Below, one piece after another: positions 1 through 8,286 of a stretch of DNA of 64,000 nucleotides. Position 1 is the stretch's first letter. Each line of letters begins with the position of its first letter. The notes below the pieces were generated by a model, which made no database searches, had not been told where the DNA came from, and saw nothing but the letters and a program-made list of their open reading frames with translations. The DNA lies in assembly GCA_028876495.1 (NCBI GenBank), contig JAGWRO010000097.1, forward strand, positions 29,757-93,756. Direction: 5' to 3'. Both the position numbers and the translations under genes were made by a program. The DNA is from Bacteroidota bacterium. GTDB taxonomy: Bacteria; Bacteroidota; Bacteroidia; Chitinophagales; Chitinophagaceae.

Positions 1-693
1 TTAAGCAAGGAAAAAGACCTGGGAGATATGAAGAGTGCCTTCGTTTCCATGGCTTCCCATGAGTTCAGAACGCCGTTAAGCACTATTCTTTCATCTGCCT
101 CTTTATTGGCAAAGTATAAATTAACAGATGAACAGGACAAAAGAGACAAGCATGTTCAGCGTATTAAATCATCCGTTTTTAACCTTAATAATATTCTAAA
201 TGAATTTCTATCTTTAGGCAAAATTGAGGACGGAAAGGTTTCGATGCATCAATCACTTTTTGACGTTAAGGACCTTGTTTCACAGCAGATAAACGAAATG
301 GCTGAAATATTCAAAACGGGCCAGGAAGTAAAATACAAACATGCTGGTAATCCTGACGTCTTTCTTGATGAAGTTTTATTTAAAAATATCCTGATAAACC
401 TACTTTCCAATGCAGCTAAGTTTTCGGCAGAAAATAAACCGATATTTGTTGCTACTGAAGTTAAAAACAGTATATTGAAATTTTCAGTGAAAGACCAGGG
501 GATGGGAATTTCAAAAAAAGACCAAACCCATTTATTTGAAATTTTCTATCGCGCTACCAATGCTACCAATATTCCCGGAACCGGCCTTGGATTGCATATT
601 GTGGCCAAATATGTGGAGATGATGAAAGGTAAAATAGAAATTAAAAGCGAATTGGATAAAGGAACTGAAATAAATTTAATCTTTGCACAATGA
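1..693 (+). CDS. Sensor histidine kinase, C-terminal part (5' end outside window)
   Basis: The reading frame is open from the first base, so the gene begins upstream of the window. The visible part is a complete kinase core. The H-box SHEFRTPLS carries the phosphorylated His about 20 codons in. The N-box is NILINLLSNAAKFS, followed by the G1 box DQGMGIS, an F-box-like LFEIFYRA and the G2 box GTGLGLHI. The input domain (PAS, GAF or membrane type) cannot be seen. The stop overlaps the ATG of the next gene by 4 nt (ATGA), so the two are translationally coupled and form a two-component pair. Confidence 0.95.
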   Translation, partial: LSKEKDLGDMKSAFVSMASHEFRTPLSTILSSASLLAKYKLTDEQDKRDKHVQRIKSSVFNLNNILNEFLSLGKIEDGKVSMHQSLFDVKDLVSQQINEMAEIFKTGQEVKYKHAGNPDVFLDEVLFKNILINLLSNAAKFSAENKPIFVATEVKNSILKFSVKDQGMGISKKDQTHLFEIFYRATNATNIPGTGLGLHIVAKYVEMMKGKIEIKSELDKGTEINLIFAQ

Positions 694-1745
694 CAAAAAT
701 ACTACTGGTAGAAGATAATGATGAAATAAGAGAAAATACGGCCGAAATTCTTGAAATGGCTAATTACCAAATTGCTACTGCAAGCAACGGAAAGGAAGGT
801 TATGAAGTAGCCTTAAAAGAAGAGCCAGACCTTATCATCTGCGATATTATGATGCCGGTATTGGACGGATACGGCTTGCTTCATCTTATCAACAAGAATA
901 ATATCTTAAAAAGCATTCCTTTCATTTTTCTAACCGCCAAGACAGAGCGCGGCGACTTTAGAAAAGGAATGGAAATGGGAGCCGACGATTATATCACCAA
1001 GCCTTTTACCGATATCGAATTATTGAATGCTATAGAAAGCAGGCTTCAAAAAGCAAGGATCCAAAGTGAACGTGCCGCAAGTGCCAAGAACCTGGATGAT
1101 TTTTTTGAAGAAATAAAAAATGAAGACGCACTTGAAAAATTAACCGATTCAAAAATAATGAACCGGTACAAAAAAAAACAACGCGTATATGCTGAAGGAA
1201 ATCATCCGCACAGTTTGTATTATTTAAGCGCTGGAAAAATCAGGACTTATAAGATCAATGAGTTGGGAAAAGAACTTACAATCAGTTTGTTCAATGCAGG
1301 TGACTTTTTTGGTTACAATGCGCTTCTCGAAAACTCAGTTTATAAAGAAACAGCAGAAACGCTGGAAGAATCAGAAATCAATGTTATTGGTCGTGAAGAT
1401 TTTGAGATCCTCATTAACAATAACAAAAAAGTAGCGCAAAAATTTATTAAACTCCTCGCCCATAATGTTTCAGAGAAAGAAGAACAACTACTTAACCTTG
1501 CTTACAATTCACTGAGAAAAAGAGTAGCCGACGCAATACTGAGTTTATCAAAAAAATATAAAAAAGAAGAATCTGCTGATTTTACTATCCACATCTCCAG
1601 GGAAGACCTTGCTCATATTGCAGGTACCACTACCGAATCGCTAATCAGAACACTAAGTGATTTTAGAAATGAAAAATTAATAGAAGCTGAAGCAGGATAT
1701 GTAAAAGTGTTGAATGAGAAAAAGCTTCTGGATATGTTAAATTAA
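690..1745 (+). CDS. Response regulator fused to a Crp/Fnr-type transcription factor
   Basis: The N-terminal receiver (about residues 1-120) has the acidic pair E8-D9, the phosphoacceptor D52 in ICDIMMP, a Thr in FLTAK and the Lys of ITKPF. A cyclic-nucleotide-binding jelly-roll follows (about 155-260; YYLSAGKIRTYKINELGKE, NAGDFFG). A winged-helix Crp-type DNA-binding domain ends the protein (about 275-350; ISREDLAHIAGTTTESLIRTLSDF contains the recognition helix). The protein therefore joins phosphorelay input directly to a Crp-like output. Whether it binds a nucleotide is unknown. It is the cognate partner of the upstream kinase and overlaps the convergent next gene by 4 nt. Confidence 0.93.
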   Translation: MTKILLVEDNDEIRENTAEILEMANYQIATASNGKEGYEVALKEEPDLIICDIMMPVLDGYGLLHLINKNNILKSIPFIFLTAKTERGDFRKGMEMGADDYITKPFTDIELLNAIESRLQKARIQSERAASAKNLDDFFEEIKNEDALEKLTDSKIMNRYKKKQRVYAEGNHPHSLYYLSAGKIRTYKINELGKELTISLFNAGDFFGYNALLENSVYKETAETLEESEINVIGREDFEILINNNKKVAQKFIKLLAHNVSEKEEQLLNLAYNSLRKRVADAILSLSKKYKKEESADFTIHISREDLAHIAGTTTESLIRTLSDFRNEKLIEAEAGYVKVLNEKKLLDMLN

Positions 1746-2161
1746 GGGCTTTGCAGCATTTTTTCGTTAAACTCCTTTGAAAGAAGGGTGTATTTTTCTT
1801 CAAACTGCAGTATATCGTTCCGTAAATTATTATGAGCATTGATAAGTTGCTTCGATAGATCCGGTTTATTTTGAATAATATCTGAATAATCCTGCAACTC
1901 TTTTATTAACTTTTTAAGGGCCTCATCTTTTAATAAAAATTCATTTTGAAAATATTCGGCTGTTTGCAAAAACTGGCTGTCTTCACTATTATCCACCATT
2001 TCGCTTAACCTGTATTTAAGCAAAGCATTTTCCTGCCTGAAAAACTCTATGAGTCTCAGCCAGGACATATGCTCGTGTTTAATCTGATTATTCTTTACAA
2101 TATCCATTTTCAATATTTCAGAATCCATTACCATCTCAAAATTGTATATATCTGTCCCCAA
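1742..2161 (-). CDS. Hypothetical coiled-coil protein
   Basis: I do not recognise a family. The 139-residue product is rich in Glu, Lys, Leu and Asn and is predicted by eye to be mostly helical. The central part (about 45-130) has heptad-like Leu/Ile spacing. There are no Cys pairs, signal peptide or membrane segment. Internal Met codons at residues 11 and 19 are alternative starts. It converges on the two-component regulator with a 4-nt overlap of the 3' ends. No functional partner is evident. Confidence 0.6.
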   Translation of the reverse strand: MGTDIYNFEMVMDSEILKMDIVKNNQIKHEHMSWLRLIEFFRQENALLKYRLSEMVDNSEDSQFLQTAEYFQNEFLLKDEALKKLIKELQDYSDIIQNKPDLSKQLINAHNNLRNDILQFEEKYTLLSKEFNEKMLQSP

Positions 2162-2246
2162 TAAAAATGAGCCTTAGCAAACCCGCACATGATCTTAATC
2201 ATAACAAACCTTCTCTCCTTGCCAAACCAAAATCTATTTAGCCGGT

Positions 2247-2750
2247 TTATAAATTCTTACCGGGAGTGAACTTTTTCGATTGTATTTCACCTCCCTTTAC
2301 TTCCAATTCTTCATACCGTCCTGTTCTTTCAGTAATATTTATTCTAAAAAAGATCCCTGAAATTTCTGAATAATCACCGGTATGAAAAGGCCATTCCGGG
2401 CTTAACTTTACTGTTTCGCTGGATACGAGCGGAAGTTTCCGGTTCATCAGGCTTTGTACTGCAACATTTATGTCTTTCTCGTTTGTCAATTCTTCGAATG
2501 TTCCCCAAAGCAAAACGGATTCCCAGTCTGCCATATCTTTCATAGTATCAACCTGGAAGCAAACGGTTGGGTTTTTACGCATAATAGATATCTTCAAACC
2601 TTCGAGGCTGTGTGCATATAAATGTTCCCCATCGTATGCATAGCTTATAGGAAGAATATACATTTTACCATCTCCATAGCAACCTAATCTGCCGATCACA
2701 TTTTCTTTTATGACTTTTTCAATTTTGCTATTATCTAAAATTCCGAACAT
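2247..2750 (-). CDS. Pyridoxamine 5'-phosphate oxidase-family flavin-binding protein
   Basis: The split-barrel family is recognised from the N-terminal pattern ILDNSKIEKVIKENVIGRLG, the strand IYAH-like YAHSLEGLKI and MRKNPTVCFQVD. Such proteins usually bind FMN or a related cofactor and act as small cytoplasmic oxidoreductases or cofactor carriers; the substrate cannot be told. I chose the second ATG (MFGIL, 167 aa) because family members begin at this point. The ORF extends nine codons further upstream to an ATG at 2777, adding the hydrophobic MLVLLKIKA. The C-terminus is Lys-rich. Confidence 0.8.
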   Translation of the reverse strand: MFGILDNSKIEKVIKENVIGRLGCYGDGKMYILPISYAYDGEHLYAHSLEGLKISIMRKNPTVCFQVDTMKDMADWESVLLWGTFEELTNEKDINVAVQSLMNRKLPLVSSETVKLSPEWPFHTGDYSEISGIFFRINITERTGRYEELEVKGGEIQSKKFTPGKNL

Positions 2751-2919
2751 GGCCTTAATTTTTAGTAAAACTAACATGGGCTTAAGGATTCTAAAATGAT
2801 GCCTATCAATTTAGTTAATGACAATAATCATACAGGGCATCTGACAATCCATTCTCCTGACCAATAAATATAATCAGCACCAAATGAATTAATTTTTTTA
2901 AGGTATTATAAAATAAAAA

Positions 2920-3462
2920 TTGGTAAAATTTATCCGTTTACTAAGCTGGGATGAATTAGCAGAATTAAGAGAAACTTCTCGCGAAATGAACAGTGAAGGC
3001 ATCATGCTGAAGAAAAAAGATTCTGTTTACAAAGTCGGCCGAAAGCGTGGCGACTGGTGGAAATGGAAAATCGATCCGTTGGTTATTGATTGCGTTTTGG
3101 TTTATGCGCAAAAAGGAAGTGGCCGCAGAAGTAATTTGTATAAGGCATACACTTTTGCTGTAAAAGATGGAGATGAGTTGGTAACTTTTACGAAAGCATA
3201 TTCCGGCTTAACTGATAAAGAATTTGCACAAGTAGATTCGTTTATAAAAAGAAATTCAATTGAAAAATTTGGACCCGTTCGTACGGTTAAACCTGAACTT
3301 GTTTTTGAAATTGCCTTTTAAGGAATTGCCGCAAGCAACCGCCACAAAAGCGGTGTGGCAATGCGTTTCCCGAGAATGAACCGGTGGCGAAAAGACAAAA
3401 CGGTTGATGAAATTAACACACTTGATGATTTAAAAAAAATGCTGGAGATGTATGGGAAATAA
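2920..3462 (+). pseudogene. ATP-dependent DNA ligase remnant, 5'-truncated and with an in-frame stop
   Basis: Translation from a TTG at 2920 gives the C-terminal third of the ligase of the ligase-associated DNA damage response group. It retains motif IV (SEGIMLKKK), motif V (WWKWKIDP) and the OB-fold region. It stops at TAA 3319-3321 right after VFEIAF. The same frame then continues without interruption for 46 codons (GIAASNRHKSGVAMRFPRM...) to TAA 3460-3462. The family normally has Glu at the position of the TAA, so a single GAA-to-TAA change explains the break. The nucleotidyltransferase domain with the active-site KxDG lysine is absent upstream. The gene is therefore very probably dead. 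Confidence 0.85.
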
Positions 3463-3481
3463 GGTGGAGAAAAAAGTTGTT

Positions 3482-3994
3482 TCACTTATTTCCAAGTTCC
3501 GCGAGCTTTCTTATTGTATTGACATTTCGAACTGTTCCATTCTCAGCAATTTTTGGAAATTTAAGTTTCGATTGTCCCATGCCGTTAGGGAAGTGGATGT
3601 AAATCTCACGGCCGGAAAGGACAATTTCTTCCGGGCCCGCATTTTTAAATTCCTGCAAAATATTTGCAGGTACTTTTTCAGTAAAAAATAATATGCCTAC
3701 CTGCGCAGGATTAGCTTCGGGGAAAGGATTTTTTTCGAGGATTTTGTCAAGTTCAGCAATTGTCCTTATGATCACTGTTATCACTTTTTCTAGTTTTGTT
3801 TTGAGCGCCTTTTCCAATTTTTTTAAAACCTTATCTTCTGAAAGCTTGCTTTCAAAAATCACGTTGCCGCTTTGAATGTAAGTGCGCACATTTTTAAATC
3901 CCGCTTCTTCGCAAAGTGCTTTCAATTCAGTCATGGGAAGTATGTTGTTTCCTCCCACGTTTATTCCCCTTAAAAGCGCTACAAATGTTTGCAT
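3482..3994 (-). CDS. DUF1697 family protein
   Basis: The 170-residue protein opens with MQTFVALLRGINVGGNN and continues with YIQSGNVIFES, both hallmark segments of DUF1697. The family has no established biochemical role. No signal peptide or membrane segment is present, so it is probably cytoplasmic. It lies between the ligase remnant and the ligase-associated helicase on the opposite strand. In related genomes these two are often neighbours, so this gene may have been inserted or rearranged there. It ends 19 nt from the ligase remnant. Confidence 0.85.
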   Translation of the reverse strand: MQTFVALLRGINVGGNNILPMTELKALCEEAGFKNVRTYIQSGNVIFESKLSEDKVLKKLEKALKTKLEKVITVIIRTIAELDKILEKNPFPEANPAQVGILFFTEKVPANILQEFKNAGPEEIVLSGREIYIHFPNGMGQSKLKFPKIAENGTVRNVNTIRKLAELGNK

Positions 3995-4050
3995 ATTGAT
4001 TAAAAGATTACGATTTTAAAGATATCAAAAATCGTCCAGCCATTCGATTT

Positions 4051-4069
4051 AATTCGTGAAATTCGTGGC
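4051..4069 (+). repeat. TTCGTG-type intergenic repeat upstream of helicase gene
   Basis: Two close copies of ATTCGTG(A/G) read AATTCGTGAA-ATTCGTGGC just before the helicase start. The inverse form GCCACGAAT occurs just after the gene at 6669, so the gene is bracketed by inverted copies. Repeats of this kind are scattered between genes in many Bacteroidota. Confidence 0.5.
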
Positions 4070-4075
4070 TTTCAA

Positions 4076-6610
4076 ATGAAATTAAAAAATACTTTTGGCT
4101 TTCAAATTATCGATCAGTGGCTTACCAACAAAGGCTTCGTGCCTTTCCGTTTCCAGGAAGAAACGTGGCAGCATATTGTAAATAAAAAATCAGGGCTTGT
4201 AAATGCACCAACCGGTTGCGGAAAAACGTTTTCAGTTTTTTTAGGAGCAATAATTAATTTCATAAATGATCACCCGGAAAACTATCAAACCAAAAATAAA
4301 AACGGTTTACAACTTTTGTGGATAACACCCTTGCGCGCGCTGGCAAAGGACATCGGCCGGGCCATGGAAGAAGTAATTGCCGAATTGGGAATGAGCTGGC
4401 AAGTCGGCATTCGCAACGGCGACACTTCGATTGCTGAACGAGCCAAACAAAAAAGAAATGTTCCCGAAGTGCTCATCATCACGCCGGAAAGTTTGCATCT
4501 TTTACTCGCACAGAAAAATTATCCGGATGTTTTTAAACCACTTATAATAACTGCTGTTGATGAATGGCACGAGTTGCTGGGCAGTAAGCGTGGTGTACAG
4601 GTAGAACTGGCGCTTTCGAGAATTATCGGGCTAAGTATCGACAACAGTAAACAAACAAAAAAAGCAGATTTTCATTCGGGAGTTTGCGTTTGGGGTATTA
4701 GTGCCACCATCGGCAATTTAGGAGAAGCAAGGGAAGTGTTACTTTCTCCGCTTTCACAAAAAGGATTGGATCAAAAAGACTTTGTAACAGTTACTGCAAA
4801 AATTGATAAACCGATAAAAGTCGAATCCATTTTCCCTGACGAGATTGAAAAATATCCGTGGGCCGGACATTTGGGTATCAAGCTTGTTGAAAAAGTGATC
4901 CCGATCATTATGGAAAGCATGACCACGCTTATTTTTATCAATACAAGAGGCATGAGTGAAATGTGGTACCAGGCTTTGCTGAATGCATGTCCCGATCTTG
5001 CAGGAGCGATTGCTTTGCATCACGGAAGCATTGAACAGGATTTGAGATTTTGGGTGGAAGAAAATTTGCATACTGGAAATTTAAAAGCGGTGGTTTGTAC
5101 CGCCAGCCTTGATCTTGGTGTTGATTTCAGGCCGGTTGAAACGGTGATACAAGTTGGCTCACCAAAAGGAGTTGCGCGCTTTTTGCAAAGAGCCGGAAGA
5201 AGCGGTCACCGACCGGGAGAAGTGAGTAAGATTTATTTTTTGCCGACGCATTCGCTGGAACTGATAGAAGCTGCGGCACTTAAAGATTCCATCGCTATTA
5301 ATTTGATTGAAAGCCGTGAGCCAAGAATTTTGTGTTATGATGTGTTCATTCAGTATTTAAGCACGCTCGCTATTTCGGATGGATTTTATCCTGAAAATAT
5401 TTTAAAAGAAATAAGATCAACTTACTGCTACCGGGATATCACGGATGAAGAATGGCAACAAATTTTGCACTTTGTAACTTCTGGCGGTGTTGCGCTTCAG
5501 CAATATGATGATTACAAAAAAGTGGAGATCATTGACGGACTTTACAAAATAAACAGCCGGCGAATTGCGATGCGGCATCGAATGCACATCGGAACGATAG
5601 TAAGTGACCCAATGTTGAAAGTAAAATTTTTAGGAGGTGGTTACGTGGGCGTAATTGAAGAGTGGTTCATAGCGGGAATGCAGCCGGGCGACGTGTTTAC
5701 TTTAGCAGGAAGAACACTTGAATTTGTGATGATAAAAGATATGACTTGCATCGCGAGGAAATCAAATGCAAAAAAATCACGGATACCAAGCTGGCAAGGC
5801 GGAAGAATGCCGCTTTCAGCAAATCTTGGTTTTATGCTCAGAAAAAAATTTGATGAAGCAGCCTCCCCTGAATCCCCTCCCGGACAGGCGACTTTGAAAG
5901 AACCGGAATTAGAAATTCTAAAACCACTTTTTGAATTGCAGGGTTACCTTTCGCATATTCCAAAACAGAATGAATTGCTGATTGAACAAATTGAAACGAA
6001 AGATGGATTTCACCTTTTTGTTTTTCCTTTTGAAGGAAGATTGGTTCATGAAGCTATGGCAGCAATTCTTGCTTATCGCCTGAGTCGCATTCAACCAATT
6101 ACTTTTTCTTTCGCAATGAATGATTATGGATTTGAATTGTTGAGTGATCAGCCAATACCGTTAGATAACGATAATGCTTATACGCTTTTTTCTACTGAAA
6201 ATCTATTTGAAGATATTCAGCGCAGCGTGAATAGTGCTGAAATGGCAAAAAGAAAGTTTCGTGACATAGCGGTTATCGGTGGATTGATCTTCCAGGGTTT
6301 TCCGGGCGAGCAAAAAAAAGCGCGGCACCTGCAATCATCTGCTTCTTTACTCTTCAACGTTTTCTCCGAATATGAACCCAATAATTTATTGCTGCGGCAG
6401 GCTTACAACGAAGTAATGGAACAACAAATGGAAGAACAACGCCTTCGTGATATGCTCGAAAGAATTCAAAAAGGAAAAATAATTATTACGTATCCGCGCC
6501 GCTTAACGCCTTTTTGTTTCCCGATAAAAGTGGACAGTATGCGTGAAGATCTTTCGTCAGAAAAACTGGAAGAACGGGTAAAGAAAATGCAGCTTCAACT
6601 GGAAAAATAA
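4076..6610 (+). CDS. Ligase-associated DNA damage response DEXH-box helicase (Lhr-like)
   Basis: An 844-residue superfamily 2 helicase. Walker A is APTGCGKT (about 44-51), the DEXH box is DEWHEL (about 162), motif III is WGISATIG, and the C-terminal RecA lobe carries TASLDLGVDF and motif VI QRAGRSGHRPG (about 372). An Lhr-type C-terminal region follows. The family accompanies an ATP-dependent DNA ligase, an exonuclease and PdeM in a putative DNA repair set. Here the adjacent ligase is broken and pdeM is 11 kb away, while the helicase reads intact. Residues about 596-607 (SPESPPGQATL) look like an in-frame repeat insertion. Confidence 0.93.
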   Translation: MKLKNTFGFQIIDQWLTNKGFVPFRFQEETWQHIVNKKSGLVNAPTGCGKTFSVFLGAIINFINDHPENYQTKNKNGLQLLWITPLRALAKDIGRAMEEVIAELGMSWQVGIRNGDTSIAERAKQKRNVPEVLIITPESLHLLLAQKNYPDVFKPLIITAVDEWHELLGSKRGVQVELALSRIIGLSIDNSKQTKKADFHSGVCVWGISATIGNLGEAREVLLSPLSQKGLDQKDFVTVTAKIDKPIKVESIFPDEIEKYPWAGHLGIKLVEKVIPIIMESMTTLIFINTRGMSEMWYQALLNACPDLAGAIALHHGSIEQDLRFWVEENLHTGNLKAVVCTASLDLGVDFRPVETVIQVGSPKGVARFLQRAGRSGHRPGEVSKIYFLPTHSLELIEAAALKDSIAINLIESREPRILCYDVFIQYLSTLAISDGFYPENILKEIRSTYCYRDITDEEWQQILHFVTSGGVALQQYDDYKKVEIIDGLYKINSRRIAMRHRMHIGTIVSDPMLKVKFLGGGYVGVIEEWFIAGMQPGDVFTLAGRTLEFVMIKDMTCIARKSNAKKSRIPSWQGGRMPLSANLGFMLRKKFDEAASPESPPGQATLKEPELEILKPLFELQGYLSHIPKQNELLIEQIETKDGFHLFVFPFEGRLVHEAMAAILAYRLSRIQPITFSFAMNDYGFELLSDQPIPLDNDNAYTLFSTENLFEDIQRSVNSAEMAKRKFRDIAVIGGLIFQGFPGEQKKARHLQSSASLLFNVFSEYEPNNLLLRQAYNEVMEQQMEEQRLRDMLERIQKGKIIITYPRRLTPFCFPIKVDSMREDLSSEKLEERVKKMQLQLEK
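5861..5895 (+). repeat. Probable intergenic-type repeat inserted in frame in the helicase gene
   Basis: The stretch begins GCCTCCCCTGAATCCCCTCC and continues to GGCGACTTT. It is C-rich, unlike the AT-rich surrounding codons, and resembles the CCTCCCC-TAAATCCCCTCC repeat seen between genes in related bacteria (from memory, not searched). It encodes Pro-rich residues 596-607 between FDEAA and EPELEILKPL. It is a multiple of three in effect because the frame stays open. Confidence 0.45.
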
Positions 6611-6668
6611 AACCCGAAGAATTGCATGTTGCATTTCACCCCGAGCCTAGCTGACGGCAGACATTTTT

Positions 6669-6735
6669 GCCACGAATCACAAAAAATGCCACGAAATTTT
6701 TTGCCACAGATTACACAGATTATCACAGATTACAG
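6669..6735 (+). repeat. Degenerate GCCACGAAT / CCACAGATTA tandem repeats
   Basis: The intergenic strip after the helicase carries GCCACGAAT twice (6669 and 6688), then GCCACAGATTA-CACAGATTA-TCACAGATTA, three near-identical 10-mers. A single related unit (GCCACGGATT) lies at 9811. I see no gene in the strip. Confidence 0.6.
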
Positions 6736-6743
6736 AAGAACAT

Positions 6744-8078
6744 CTACTCGCCATTCACCTTTCGCATCCTTTTTCTCCATTGCAATATTATCTGCCAACC
6801 AATTTCCGCACTTACAAGGGCCGATAAAGCAAACACCGCGGGCACGAAAGTTCCGGCTTCTGTAGCGAAAGCTCCCGAAACAGCGATAGAAAATACGATC
6901 ACCGGCAATACCAGCATAATACAAAGGCCAGTGGTACTAAGCGGTATCCGGAAAGGCCGATGCCTTCCGGGATCAGTAATTCGAAGTTTAATGAGTGTAA
7001 TAAATTCCAAAAACAAGCCACTACCATAAAGGGTTACATCAATAATGATCAGTTGCTCGAAACTCCACAGGATCATAAAACTCACCACTACGGCACAAAT
7101 GACGATTGAAATGTAAGGCGTTTTATACCGCTTATGCAAAGTGTGGATCTTTGCAGGCAACAGTTTATCCCCGGCCATTACCTGCGGCACCCTCGATACC
7201 GACAACAATACAGCAGCGTATAAGCCAAGAGCACCTGCCATTCCTGCCAGTGATAATGCACCTCCGAGCCACCTGCCACCTGCAAGACTACCTAATGCCG
7301 GAAACCCCTCATCATTCAATACCTGCGCGTTAATACCAAAACGAAGCGTTGCATACATCACCATTACATACACGAGTATCACTGTAATAAAAGCAATACC
7401 GGTAGATTTAAGATAAGTATCGGCAGGCTTGTCTACTTCCCCGGCGTACGTGGTAGTATTGTCCCATCCAAAGAAATTCCACATCACCGTATAAAGCGCC
7501 ATGCCCAGAGACGGAAAAGTAATGCCCCTGAGTGAAGGTGTGGGTAAACTGAAATGCCCGGTATCTTTCAGTGCTATAAAAAAAAGTACGAGAAACGGAG
7601 TGATCACCAATATACTAAGCATGATGGATGTCTTGCCCACAGGCGATATACCCAATATATTCAGAAAGGCGCCGATCCAGATAACAGCAAGACAAACCGG
7701 TACCTTAACCGCAGCAATTTGCGGAAAGAAAAAGGAAGCATACTCCACAAAAAGCACCGGGTAAATGGCAAGGTCCACGAAGGTGTAAAGCCACGTCCAC
7801 CAGCCTTCATAAAAACCGAACCGCAGACCAAGCGTTTTTTTCACCCACTGGTAATAGCCGCCTTCTACCGGCATCATGCTGTTAAGTTCCATTACGGTAA
7901 GTATGGCCGGCACGTCCCAGATAAAAGGGGTTACCAGCAAAAGCAGCAACGCTCCATGCGCTCCGGCATATCCCAATAAAGGCTCAAGCCCAAATGGGCC
8001 ACCGGAAACCGTAAAAAATATTACAGCAGCCAGTTGAAGCACGCGAAGCCGCTTACGCACCGGGATCCGAGACACCAT
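6744..8078 (-). CDS. APC-family amino acid permease
   Basis: A 444-residue integral membrane protein with about 12 hydrophobic spans. The first span carries the APC-type unwound helix segment FFTVSGGPFGLEPLLGYAG, followed by MPVEGGYYQWV. It should move amino acids or related amines across the inner membrane by proton or exchange coupling; the substrate cannot be inferred. The last codons (KVNGE-stop) lie in GGTGAA-TGGCGAG-TAG, which resembles the heptamer repeat found at 47414, so the 3' end may have been set by repeat DNA. It stands alone between intergenic regions. Confidence 0.88.
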   Translation of the reverse strand: MVSRIPVRKRLRVLQLAAVIFFTVSGGPFGLEPLLGYAGAHGALLLLLVTPFIWDVPAILTVMELNSMMPVEGGYYQWVKKTLGLRFGFYEGWWTWLYTFVDLAIYPVLFVEYASFFFPQIAAVKVPVCLAVIWIGAFLNILGISPVGKTSIMLSILVITPFLVLFFIALKDTGHFSLPTPSLRGITFPSLGMALYTVMWNFFGWDNTTTYAGEVDKPADTYLKSTGIAFITVILVYVMVMYATLRFGINAQVLNDEGFPALGSLAGGRWLGGALSLAGMAGALGLYAAVLLSVSRVPQVMAGDKLLPAKIHTLHKRYKTPYISIVICAVVVSFMILWSFEQLIIIDVTLYGSGLFLEFITLIKLRITDPGRHRPFRIPLSTTGLCIMLVLPVIVFSIAVSGAFATEAGTFVPAVFALSALVSAEIGWQIILQWRKRMRKVNGE

Positions 8079-8198
8079 CTTTTTTTACACAGTTTTAATA
8101 GTTCATTTTTTGCAAAGGAATTTCAAAAAGCAATGTATAAAAATAAAGTTTTTATTAAAGGAAATGTTAAGAGGAACCACATGCTAAAAGCAAACCGA

Positions 8199-8231
8199 AA
8201 TTTACAAAATAAAAATCGTAGGGTATTATTT
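8199..8231 (-). repeat. 20-nt sequence repeated at 39347, upstream of the permease gene
   Basis: AATTTACAAAATAAAAATCG (plus strand, 8199-8218) followed by GTATTATTT at 8223 is found again at 39347-39375, with 3 nt fewer between the blocks. Both copies lie 65-121 nt upstream of a minus-strand gene (the permease and transaldolase) in the same orientation. That suggests a shared upstream regulatory segment rather than chance. Confidence 0.55.
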
Positions 8232-8286
8232 ATGGTCTTCCATAAACCCATTAATACCCCCAGGAATGTTTTAACAAAAAAGTCTG

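Noticed and set aside
3452..3691. 79-residue plus-strand frame overlapping DUF1697
   Set aside because: It is antisense to a recognised family gene and has no signal, domain or start support.
7106..7979. Several plus-strand frames over the permease gene
   Set aside because: They are antisense of hydrophobic codons in a clear membrane transporter and show no domain.
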